Source: an uncultured Oscillospiraceae bacterium
GTDB lineage: Bacteria > Bacillota > Clostridia > Oscillospirales > Ruminococcaceae
NCBI GenBank assembly: GCA_958427155.1
Contig: CAUABB010000026.1
Location: forward strand, 1 to 12,435
Direction: 5' to 3'
DNA length: 12,435 bases
Made by a program: the position numbers and the translations under genes
In this document: one piece after another, positions 7,473 through 12,435 of the stretch
How the letters are laid out: each line of letters starts with the position of its first letter
Position numbering within the stretch: the stretch's first letter is position 1
The notes under the pieces: model-generated
The model's input: only the letters and a program-made list of their open reading frames with translations
Database searches by the model: none
What the model was told of the DNA's origin: nothing

Positions 7473-8195
7473 TTATTCTCCCATTAACCGCCGCATAACT
7501 TCTTTATAGGCGTCTTCTTCGCCACCCATATCGCGACGGAAACGGTCTTTATCCAGCTTTTCACGGGTATCTGCGTCCCAGAAACGGCAAGTATCCGGTG
7601 AGATTTCATCTGCCAAAACAATTGTACCATCTGAAAGACGCCCAAATTCAATTTTAAAATCAACTACAATAATATTACAGTTTTTAAGCATGTAGTCCTT
7701 TAAAAACTGATTCACTTTAAAAGTATAGTCGGCTATTGTATCAAGTTCTTCACGAGTTGCCCATTCCATAGCCAAAATATGGTATTCATTGACCATTGGA
7801 TCGCCGAGAGCGTCGTCTTTATAGCAGAATTCAAGTACCGGACAAGCCAGTTCTTTCCCTTCTTCAACTCCAAGACGCTTAGAAAAGGAACCGGCAGCGA
7901 TATTTCGCACAATTACCTCAAGCGGGACGATAGAACATTTTTTAACGGCAGTTTCACGATCAGAAATTTCCTCAATCAGATGAGTTGGAACCCCATAAGT
8001 CTCATTAATTTTTTTCATCATAAAGTTTGACATCCGATTGTTGATAATCCCTTTATCATGAATGGTTCCTTTTTTGACACCGTTACCTGCGGTTGCATCA
8101 TCTTTGTAATCAACAATCAGAACTTCCGGGTCATTAGTGGTGTAAACTTTTTTTGCCTTACCTTCATAAAGCTGATTTAATTTTTCATACTTCAT
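7473..8195 (-). CDS. purC: SAICAR synthetase
   Basis: The enzyme ligates aspartate to CAIR with ATP, forming SAICAR. The 240-residue length is that of the compact bacterial form. Motifs seen are LYEGKAKKVY (9-18, nucleotide loop), KDDATAGNG (31-39), VPLEVIVRNIAAGSFSKR (90-107), DFKIEFGR, and DEISPDTCRFWD near residue 200. The ATG overlaps the purE stop as ATGA (8192-8195), so translation is probably coupled to purE. purF starts 8 nt after its stop and takes its ribosome binding site (GGGAG) from the last purC codons. Nothing unusual is seen. The next enzyme, PurB, which cleaves SAICAR to AICAR, is not in the window. Confidence 0.97.
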   Translation of the reverse strand: MKYEKLNQLYEGKAKKVYTTNDPEVLIVDYKDDATAGNGVKKGTIHDKGIINNRMSNFMMKKINETYGVPTHLIEEISDRETAVKKCSIVPLEVIVRNIAAGSFSKRLGVEEGKELACPVLEFCYKDDALGDPMVNEYHILAMEWATREELDTIADYTFKVNQFLKDYMLKNCNIIVVDFKIEFGRLSDGTIVLADEISPDTCRFWDADTREKLDKDRFRRDMGGEEDAYKEVMRRLMGE

Positions 8196-8698
8196 AATTT
8201 TTCTACCTCCACCTGAATATTTTTATCTTTTTCAAGAACTTCCTTGGCCATATCTGTTTTCATTTGGCTGAGCCTATCGGATAAGTCTTTATCAGACACC
8301 GCAAGAATTTGTGCGGCGAGATAAGCGGCGTTGTCTGCTCCATCAATAGCCACGGTTGCGACTGGTATACCTTTTGGCATTTGAACTGTAGCTAGAAGAG
8401 CATCAAGTCCATCTAAAGTAGAAGATTTAATTGGAATTCCAATCACCGGAAGAGTCGTGTGAGCTGCTAAGACACCTGCAAGATGCGCCGCTTTTCCGGC
8501 GGCAGCTATTATAACGCCAAACCCGTTTTTCCTGGCATCTGCTGCAAAATTACAGGCGGCTTCAGGTGTGCGGTGGGCGGACATTACATGAAGCTCAACC
8601 GGGATTTTAAATGCTTTTAAAGTTTTCACTGCGTTTTTAACGACCGGAAAATCACTGTCGCTTCCCATTATGACCGCTACTTTTTTGGTGTTATCCAT
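8192..8698 (-). CDS. purE: N5-CAIR mutase / AIR carboxylase catalytic subunit
   Basis: The enzyme makes CAIR, either by rearranging N5-CAIR (class I, with PurK) or by direct carboxylation of AIR (class II). It has 168 residues. Motifs are VIMGSDSD (9-16), VMSAHRTPE (38-46), AAAGKAAHLAGV (65-76), LPVIGIPI (83-90) and TVQMPKGIPVATVAI (104-118). The conserved His of the AAHL motif is present. Lysine sits where E. coli PurE has the second glycine of AGGAAHLPG. I start at ATG 8698 (MDNTKK) because AGGAG lies 8 nt upstream. A longer frame from GTG 8767 would translate through the terminator hairpin and has no ribosome binding site. It is the first gene of the operon, directly behind an attenuator-like terminator. 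purK is absent here, so the class is open; sequence around the active site looks closer to class I. Confidence 0.95.
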   Translation of the reverse strand: MDNTKKVAVIMGSDSDFPVVKNAVKTLKAFKIPVELHVMSAHRTPEAACNFAADARKNGFGVIIAAAGKAAHLAGVLAAHTTLPVIGIPIKSSTLDGLDALLATVQMPKGIPVATVAIDGADNAAYLAAQILAVSDKDLSDRLSQMKTDMAKEVLEKDKNIQVEVEKL

Positions 8699-8718
8699 TT
8701 TTTCTTCTCCTCTTTTTA

Positions 8719-8757
8719 TAAAAATAAAATCAGGCTGCGGGGCACACCCGTAGCCTG
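8719..8757 (-). terminator. Intrinsic terminator in the purE leader (probable attenuator)
   Basis: On the minus strand CAGGCTACGGG pairs with CCCGCAGCCTG around a 5-nt loop: an 11-position stem with one A-C mismatch. It is followed immediately by ATTTTATTTTTAT. The hairpin ends about 8 nt before the purE AGGAG site and the U-tract about 20 nt before the start codon. It therefore lies inside the transcript between the promoter at 8935-8963 and the operon. A strong terminator here makes sense only if read-through is controlled. Confidence 0.85.
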
Positions 8758-8928
8758 CAAGATACACTTAACCGTAAATTCCACTTTCAAGACATGAAAA
8801 GCCAGTGATAAAACCATATCGATTGTACATAGACCTGCCCCTTTTGAAAAGAAAACCAGATACTGTAGGTTTTAAATACATTTGAAACATAGGCTCTCCC
8901 GATTACAAAACACAAAAATAAAAACGAT
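8719..8928 (-). promoter_or_regulatory. Long 5' leader RNA of the purine operon, possible riboswitch/attenuator of unidentified class
   Basis: From the predicted start near 8928 to the terminator U-tract is about 210 nt without a credible reading frame. By eye several long-range complementary pairs nest within it (plus-strand coordinates): 8891-8895 with 8752-8756, 8882-8887 with 8785-8790, 8868-8874 with 8809-8815, 8864-8867 with 8826-8829, and 8857-8861 with 8833-8837. The result is a rod-like fold. The outermost pair would use the 5' arm of the terminator (AGGCT), so it competes with termination. I looked for the guanine-riboswitch core (loops ATATGG and CCGTAAA with a GTTTCTACC joint) and for a PurR box, and found neither as an ordered set. 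It could be a riboswitch of another class, a protein-bound attenuator, or a stable small RNA that reads through into purE. Confidence 0.6.
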
Positions 8929-8934
8929 ACTTTT

Positions 8935-8963
8935 ATTCTACTTTATATTTACATTTTTCGCAA
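8935..8963 (-). promoter_or_regulatory. Sigma-A-type promoter of the purine operon
   Basis: On the minus strand the -35 box TTGCGA (8963-8958) and the -10 box TAGAAT (8940-8935) are separated by exactly 17 bp. Each matches the consensus at four or five of six positions, and the spacer is A/T-rich. The predicted start is an A near 8928. It is the only well-spaced pair I find in front of purE, and it points at a leader of about 230 nt. Confidence 0.7.
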
Positions 8964-9138
8964 GAGATCAATATGACCAAATAGCACCCACAAATTAATT
9001 TTTGAATTGGAACAAACTACCAACGGCTTTAATCTAAAACTTTAAGACGTTTTAAAAAGGAATAGAAAATTCTGGCTGTCAGATCTTTAAGGTTTCCCAT
9101 ATATTGATAATAAGGTTAATGAAGGGGTGAGGAAATCC

Positions 9139-9765
9139 TTGGCGGAACTGATTTTATTTGTGCTGGTGTTAAGCCTAGATGCATTTGCAGCCAGTATTGC
9201 TTATGGGACTGAGAAGATCAAAATTGGGATTTTTCCGGCGTTCATTATTAGTATAATAGGAGGTCTGTCACTTTTCCTTTCCGCTTTATTCAGCAAATCT
9301 TTAAGTGTTTTTTTCTCAGAGACACTATGCAATGCAATTGGATTTGTAATTTTGTTTTTAGTCGGAACATTTAATTTTATCCAGGGTACAATTAAAAGCA
9401 CTGTTAGACGGCGAAGAGAGCATAGTGCTAATATGCATTTTCGTCTCCGAGAACTAGATTTTTTTATTGAAGTGTTAGTGGATGAAACAAAAGCTGATGC
9501 AGATCATTCCAATACTTTAAGCGGGAGAGAAGCTTTTTACTTAGCGATGGCATTATCAATCGATTCGCTTGCCACTGGAATTGGGTGCGGATTCAGTGGG
9601 ATGAATCCATTTGTTTTAGGAACAGCGGCTTTTTTAATGAACTTTATAGCTGTATTTTTAGGATGGCTTTTAGGAAGAAACGTCATGCGTTGCCTGAAGC
9701 TTGATTTATCATGGCTTGGGGGTGTTGTATTGATTGGCCTTGCTGTTTTCCGATGCCTTTTATAA
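9139..9765 (+). CDS. ytaF: YtaF/MntP-family membrane protein
   Basis: This is a small multi-pass membrane protein of the family holding the manganese exporter MntP and the sporulation membrane protein YtaF. From TTG 9139 it has 208 residues. The hallmark duplicated motif is visible: SLDAFAAS (12-19) in helix 1 and SIDSLATGIG (140-149) in the mirrored half, each with the family Asp. Hydrophobic segments lie at about 1-22, 28-53, 64-84, 132-153, 156-180 and 189-207. They are split by a charged central loop (about 85-130, RRRREH to DETKADADHSN). The TTG is favoured because AAGGGGTGAGG lies 6 nt upstream. A GTG at 9127 would add four codons but sits inside that site. It is divergent from the purine operon and stands alone. 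YtaF rather than MntP is suggested by the long central loop and Firmicutes setting; the transported substrate is unknown. Confidence 0.85.
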   Translation: MAELILFVLVLSLDAFAASIAYGTEKIKIGIFPAFIISIIGGLSLFLSALFSKSLSVFFSETLCNAIGFVILFLVGTFNFIQGTIKSTVRRRREHSANMHFRLRELDFFIEVLVDETKADADHSNTLSGREAFYLAMALSIDSLATGIGCGFSGMNPFVLGTAAFLMNFIAVFLGWLLGRNVMRCLKLDLSWLGGVVLIGLAVFRCLL

Positions 9766-9844
9766 AAATACTTTTCTGATTGATAACGATTCTGCTGAAA
9801 TCGTGAATCTTAGTATCGACATCTACGGAAAAAACGAATCTAAA

Positions 9845-9870
9845 GGGCCGCCGAAATATTTCGGCGGCCC
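9845..9870. terminator. Perfect 26-bp palindrome, probable bidirectional terminator
   Basis: The palindrome GGGCCGCCGAAA...TTTCGGCGGCCC reads the same on both strands and forms a stem of about 11 bp. It sits between the convergent ytaF (+) and lipoprotein (-) genes, 79 nt past the ytaF stop and 50 nt past the lipoprotein stop. The flanking U-tracts are short (TAAATTAAGTT in the plus direction, TTTAGATTC in the minus), so efficiency is uncertain in either direction. Confidence 0.65.
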
Positions 9871-9920
9871 TAAATTAAGTTCAGACAGATATATTATCAA
9901 GCGTTAGAAAAGGAATCATT

Positions 9921-10871
9921 CTAATCTTTTTCACTTTCAGAATCACCTGAAGAGGATTCTTCCCGCTCCAAAACCGCTTCTATTTCATCCGCTTTTTGAG
10001 GATAAATTGTTTTTGCAAGCTCGAGCAATACTTCTGCAAAATCTGGGCTTTGTCGTTCCAAAAGTGACGGATCAATACTCAATACATTTCCATTTTGGAC
10101 AGCCTTCAGTTCTTTCCATGATGGATTGGAAGCTAGATTTTCCAGCGCATATGGAGTCGGAACAAGCAGATAATCAGGATTTGCGGCTTGAATTTGAGAA
10201 AAGCTATAGGAATATTCACTCCCTTGAACGGCATTTTTCCCAAGGCAGGAAAGAATATTTCCTGCAAACGTATCTGAAGTTGCAGCCGTCTTTCCGAATT
10301 GTGGAAAGTAGCCAAAAGTTTTTTGCTCTGCTTTTGGAATGGTTTGATTAAGAACATTGCAAACGCGTGCAAGAGGAGCTAAAGAATTCTCCGCTTTTGA
10401 AATTCCTTCCTCAGTTCCCCAGAAAACGCAAGCGAGGGCGGCATAGTAACTACTCAATTCACGTAAGTCTTCTGCTGCAGGAATTACCAGCGCTTTGATT
10501 CCGGATTGATTCAGTTGATCAAGCACTGATTTTGAAAGAGAGCGTTGTGAAACAACCAGATCAGGTTTGAATGAGATAATCAATTCAAAGTCAGGCGCGT
10601 CATCCTCTCCTATTGAAGGAATATCCTTATATTCTTCAGGAAGAACACAGTCGTTGGTACATCCAGTAAGACGATCAATAAGGCCAAGTTGTAAGATCAT
10701 TTCAGTGGTAAAGGGTGAAAGGGAAATCACAGTTTTAGGCTCTTCTGTAAATGTAACGCCGAGAACTGTAACTTCTTGATATAAAACTTCTTCTTCAGAA
10801 GATGGCTGACAGGAAGGCAGTGAAAAAAGAAAGGTAACGGCCAGTGCCAGCACCAGAATCCGTTTTCTCAT
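9921..10871 (-). CDS. Periplasmic-binding-protein-like lipoprotein, BtuF/FhuD type (orphan)
   Basis: The protein is predicted to be a membrane-anchored substrate-binding protein of the cobalamin/iron-siderophore ABC transporter class (PF01497-like fold). It has 316 residues. A lipoprotein signal has basic MRKR, a hydrophobic core (5-18) and lipobox LPSC with Cys21 as the lipidation site. The first lobe shows the family pattern TVISLSPFTTEMILQLGLIDRLTGCT (47-72), then IPSIGEDDAPDFELIISFKPDLVVSQ (84-109). The second lobe includes ILSCLGKNAV (206-215) and ANPDYLLVPTP (230-240). The C-terminus is acidic and Ser-rich (from about 297). AGGAGGT sits 5 nt before the ATG. It follows the DUF815 gene by 14 nt. 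No permease or ATPase gene is adjacent, so it is either an orphan binding protein or works with a transporter elsewhere. The ligand (B12, haem or siderophore) cannot be told. Confidence 0.86.
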   Translation of the reverse strand: MRKRILVLALAVTFLFSLPSCQPSSEEEVLYQEVTVLGVTFTEEPKTVISLSPFTTEMILQLGLIDRLTGCTNDCVLPEEYKDIPSIGEDDAPDFELIISFKPDLVVSQRSLSKSVLDQLNQSGIKALVIPAAEDLRELSSYYAALACVFWGTEEGISKAENSLAPLARVCNVLNQTIPKAEQKTFGYFPQFGKTAATSDTFAGNILSCLGKNAVQGSEYSYSFSQIQAANPDYLLVPTPYALENLASNPSWKELKAVQNGNVLSIDPSLLERQSPDFAEVLLELAKTIYPQKADEIEAVLEREESSSGDSESEKD

Positions 10872-10885
10872 AGTGACCTCCTACC

Positions 10886-12178
10886 TTAAAGTAAGGGTAA
10901 ATTCATTGATTGTCGTGCCTGAATATAATCAATGTATTGACGTGCAAGACGGGGAGAACGCCCGCTTTTACGCATAGCAAATTGTTCCGCTCCGCGGAAA
11001 AGAGTTTCTTCATCAATCTTAATGCCACGGTCAGCCGCTAAAAGTTTTACAATATCCAAGAACTTGTTTTTGTCTGGCAGGGTAAATGTGACATACAATC
11101 CGAATCGGTCAGAAAGAGAAAGTGCTTCATCAATTGTGTCAGTACGGTGAACTTCATCTCCTTCACGTCCTGAGAATGTTTCTTTAATAAGATGCCGTCG
11201 GTTGGTTGTGGCATAGACGGCAATATTGTCTGGCCGCCGAACTAACGATCCTTCCAGCAAAGCTTTTAAGATACCGAAACTGGGATCATTTTCATTGAAG
11301 GCAAGATCGTCAATAAAAAGAATAAATTTTAAAGGTACATCCTCAATCAGATGAATGACTTTATCAAGATTAGTAAGCTCCTGTTTGGGAATTTCTACCA
11401 TTCGAAGGCCCTGCTCTTTATACTCGTTGAGAAGTGCCTTGACGGTGGAAGATTTTCCCGTTCCTCGATCACCGTAAAGAAGGACATTGTTGAAAGTTTT
11501 TCCTTCCAGAAAGCCACGGGTATTATCAATAATTTTTTGCCTTTGCACCTCATACTGTTTAAGGTCAGAAAGACGAATTGGATCAAACTTTTCAACGGGT
11601 TCCAATCCGTAGTTGCTAGAATAATGAAAAGCATGATACTTGGCAAAAATGGACACACCATTTTTTTGGTTAAAGTCAGAAAAATGTTCTATCAGGTCAC
11701 CCCAATTTCCGTTGTTCTTAAAACGAATCGGCTCATTTCGATATTCCGGTAAGCTGAAGATCAAATCGTGATAATTCGGAAACAATTCTGCAATCGATTT
11801 TTTGACAGATCGAGCCGAAACGGATGTCAGCTGGTACAGAAAGGAAAGATCCCGACGACAGGCTGCTTTTACCTGCTCTGGGAGAGCGGGATAACGGCTG
11901 TTGGCGCTTTCTGTGGTGAAAATATTGCCATCATACAAAACAGCGTCATAAAGATAATCATATAGACTACCGGAAAAACCAGATTCATACAACTCGGTGC
12001 AAATATTTGTATAACAACTGATGAGTTCCTCAAGACGATCTCCACAGTTACCACTAACGGCATAATTTCCGCAGAGGGAAGATAGCCTAAAAAAGGCCTT
12101 TATAACCGGTTTCTCTCTGAGACATCGGTATACCGTTAAAGAAGAAATTTCGTATTTTAAATCGGAAAAGTTTTCCAA
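10886..12178 (-). CDS. DUF815-family AAA+ ATP-binding protein
   Basis: This is a 430-residue P-loop ATPase. The C-terminal AAA+ module has Walker A YGDRGTGKSST (235-245), Walker B FILFIDDLAF (285-294), sensor-1-like YATTNRRHL (322-330), a conserved GDEVHRTDTIDEALSLSDRFG segment (340-360) and sensor-2-like SGRSPRLARQY (405-415). These match what I know of the DUF815 family. The N-terminal 200 residues (mostly helical, with FPNYHDLIFSLPEY at 133-146 leading into the ATPase) form the family-specific part. Cellular function is not established to my knowledge. The start is TTG at 12178 with only a weak GGGG upstream, so the N-terminus is uncertain. A sigma-A-like promoter lies at 12238-12266. It is the first gene of a probable two-gene unit with the lipoprotein gene 14 nt downstream. 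All nucleotide-binding motifs are intact. Confidence 0.88.
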   Translation of the reverse strand: MENFSDLKYEISSLTVYRCLREKPVIKAFFRLSSLCGNYAVSGNCGDRLEELISCYTNICTELYESGFSGSLYDYLYDAVLYDGNIFTTESANSRYPALPEQVKAACRRDLSFLYQLTSVSARSVKKSIAELFPNYHDLIFSLPEYRNEPIRFKNNGNWGDLIEHFSDFNQKNGVSIFAKYHAFHYSSNYGLEPVEKFDPIRLSDLKQYEVQRQKIIDNTRGFLEGKTFNNVLLYGDRGTGKSSTVKALLNEYKEQGLRMVEIPKQELTNLDKVIHLIEDVPLKFILFIDDLAFNENDPSFGILKALLEGSLVRRPDNIAVYATTNRRHLIKETFSGREGDEVHRTDTIDEALSLSDRFGLYVTFTLPDKNKFLDIVKLLAADRGIKIDEETLFRGAEQFAMRKSGRSPRLARQYIDYIQARQSMNLPLL

Positions 12179-12237
12179 AGCAAACGCCCCGTTTCTTAGT
12201 AAAATAATTATTGCAAGAGTGCTAATAAAACAGCTTT

Positions 12238-12266
12238 ATTTTACTTCTATTCTGTAAAAAAATCAA
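12238..12266 (-). promoter_or_regulatory. Sigma-A-like promoter for the DUF815-lipoprotein pair
   Basis: On the minus strand TTGATT (12266-12261) and TAAAAT (12243-12238) are separated by 17 bp. They match the consensus at four and five of six positions. The predicted start near 12231 leaves a leader of about 50 nt before the TTG start of the ATPase gene. The surroundings are very A/T-rich, so a chance match is possible. Confidence 0.5.
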
Positions 12267-12318
12267 TGAATGGCGAAAGATTTGCTGTACAGGTTAAAAA
12301 AATTGTTGAATTAGCACC

Positions 12319-12348
12319 TTGACGGCTTCACTTAGTTAAAGCTATAAT
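12319..12348 (+). promoter_or_regulatory. Consensus sigma-A promoter pointing out of the right edge
   Basis: TTGACG (12319-12324) and a perfect TATAAT (12343-12348) are 18 bp apart on the plus strand, predicting a start near 12355. It is divergent from the DUF815 promoter and about 50 bp away from it. Only the first bases of whatever it drives are in the window. Confidence 0.7.
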
Positions 12349-12364
12349 AAAACGAAAAGAAAAT

Positions 12365-12435
12365 ATGAAATTTCAAATATTAAAGATGTTTTTTGCTTTA
12401 GTTTTGAAGTGGAATTTTTTGCTTTTAGTTGTTGT
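12365..12435 (+). CDS. Possible start of a membrane or secreted protein, cut by right edge
   Basis: From ATG 12365 a frame stays open to the window end (23 codons). It reads MKFQILKMFFALV then LKWNFLLLVVV, a basic start and a hydrophobic stretch that would suit a signal peptide or first membrane helix. A strong promoter ends 17 nt upstream, but I see no ribosome binding site beyond GAAAAG, and the leader would be about 10 nt. A second in-frame ATG lies at 12386. The stretch is too short and A/T-rich to be sure. Confidence 0.3.
   Translation, partial: MKFQILKMFFALVLKWNFLLLVV

Noticed and set aside
8731..8757. GGGTGTGCCCCGC in the leader as a T-box antiterminator motif (GGGTGG-ACCGCG)
   Set aside because: It lies wholly inside the terminator hairpin, differs at key bases, and no specifier stem or second terminator follows.
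8699..8767. N-terminal extension of PurE from GTG 8767
   Set aside because: It would translate the terminator hairpin, has no ribosome binding site, and does not match PurE N-termini; ATG 8698 has a good AGGAG.
8761..8830. Fragments resembling guanine riboswitch loops (ATATGG on minus; CCGTAAA on plus)
   Set aside because: The two fragments lie on opposite strands, the GTTTCTACC joint is absent, and no three-way junction can be drawn, so they are chance matches.
9098..9105. CATATATT upstream of ytaF as a sporulation sigma-E -10 element
   Set aside because: It fits the -10 loosely, but no matching -35 is present 16-18 bp upstream, so sporulation control is not supported by sequence.

Overview
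The window most likely comes from a low-to-mid-GC, Gram-positive anaerobe of the class Clostridia, probably a spore-former related to the Ruminococcaceae/Oscillospiraceae. The evidence is strong AGGAGG ribosome binding sites, sigma-A-like promoters, an iron-sulfur-type PurF, an archaeal-type IMP cyclohydrolase beside a stand-alone AICAR transformylase, a YtaF-type (sporulation-associated) membrane protein and a DUF815 ATPase. The genus cannot be fixed from sequence alone.

About 8.9 kb (1-8963) is one minus-strand de novo purine operon. It is read from right to left: promoter (8935-8963), an untranslated leader of about 230 nt ending in a strong intrinsic terminator just before the first gene, then purE, purC, purF, a second PurF-like gene, purM, purN, purO-type IMP cyclohydrolase, stand-alone AICAR transformylase (purH C-terminal half), a four-helix membrane protein of unknown function, and purD (cut by the left edge). 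The genes overlap or lie 8-45 nt apart, so they are probably co-transcribed. Together they cover PRPP to PRA (PurF), GAR (PurD), FGAR (PurN), AIR (PurM), CAIR (PurE), SAICAR (PurC), FAICAR (AICAR transformylase) and IMP (PurO). FGAM synthase (PurL/Q/S), PurB and PurK are not in the window.

The two main peculiarities are as follows. (1) The second PurF paralog (4564-5976) keeps the PRPP-binding motif and all four iron-sulfur cysteines, but has glycine where the catalytic N-terminal cysteine should be and has lost the other glutamine-site residues. It looks like a glutaminase-dead PurF partner. (2) The operon leader ends in a terminator about 20 nt before the purE start codon. This predicts transcription attenuation, yet I cannot recognise a known purine riboswitch in it.

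Right of the operon, divergent on the plus strand, is a ytaF/mntP-family membrane protein gene (9139-9765). A perfect 26-bp palindrome (9845-9870) separates it from a convergent minus-strand pair: a DUF815 AAA+ ATPase gene (10886-12178) followed 14 nt later by an orphan BtuF/FhuD-like binding lipoprotein gene (9921-10871). At the right edge a consensus promoter (12319-12348) points rightward at the possible start of another gene. I see no tRNA, rRNA, IS element, CRISPR array or phage signature. The stretch 8964-9138 holds no signal I would defend apart from the ytaF ribosome binding site.
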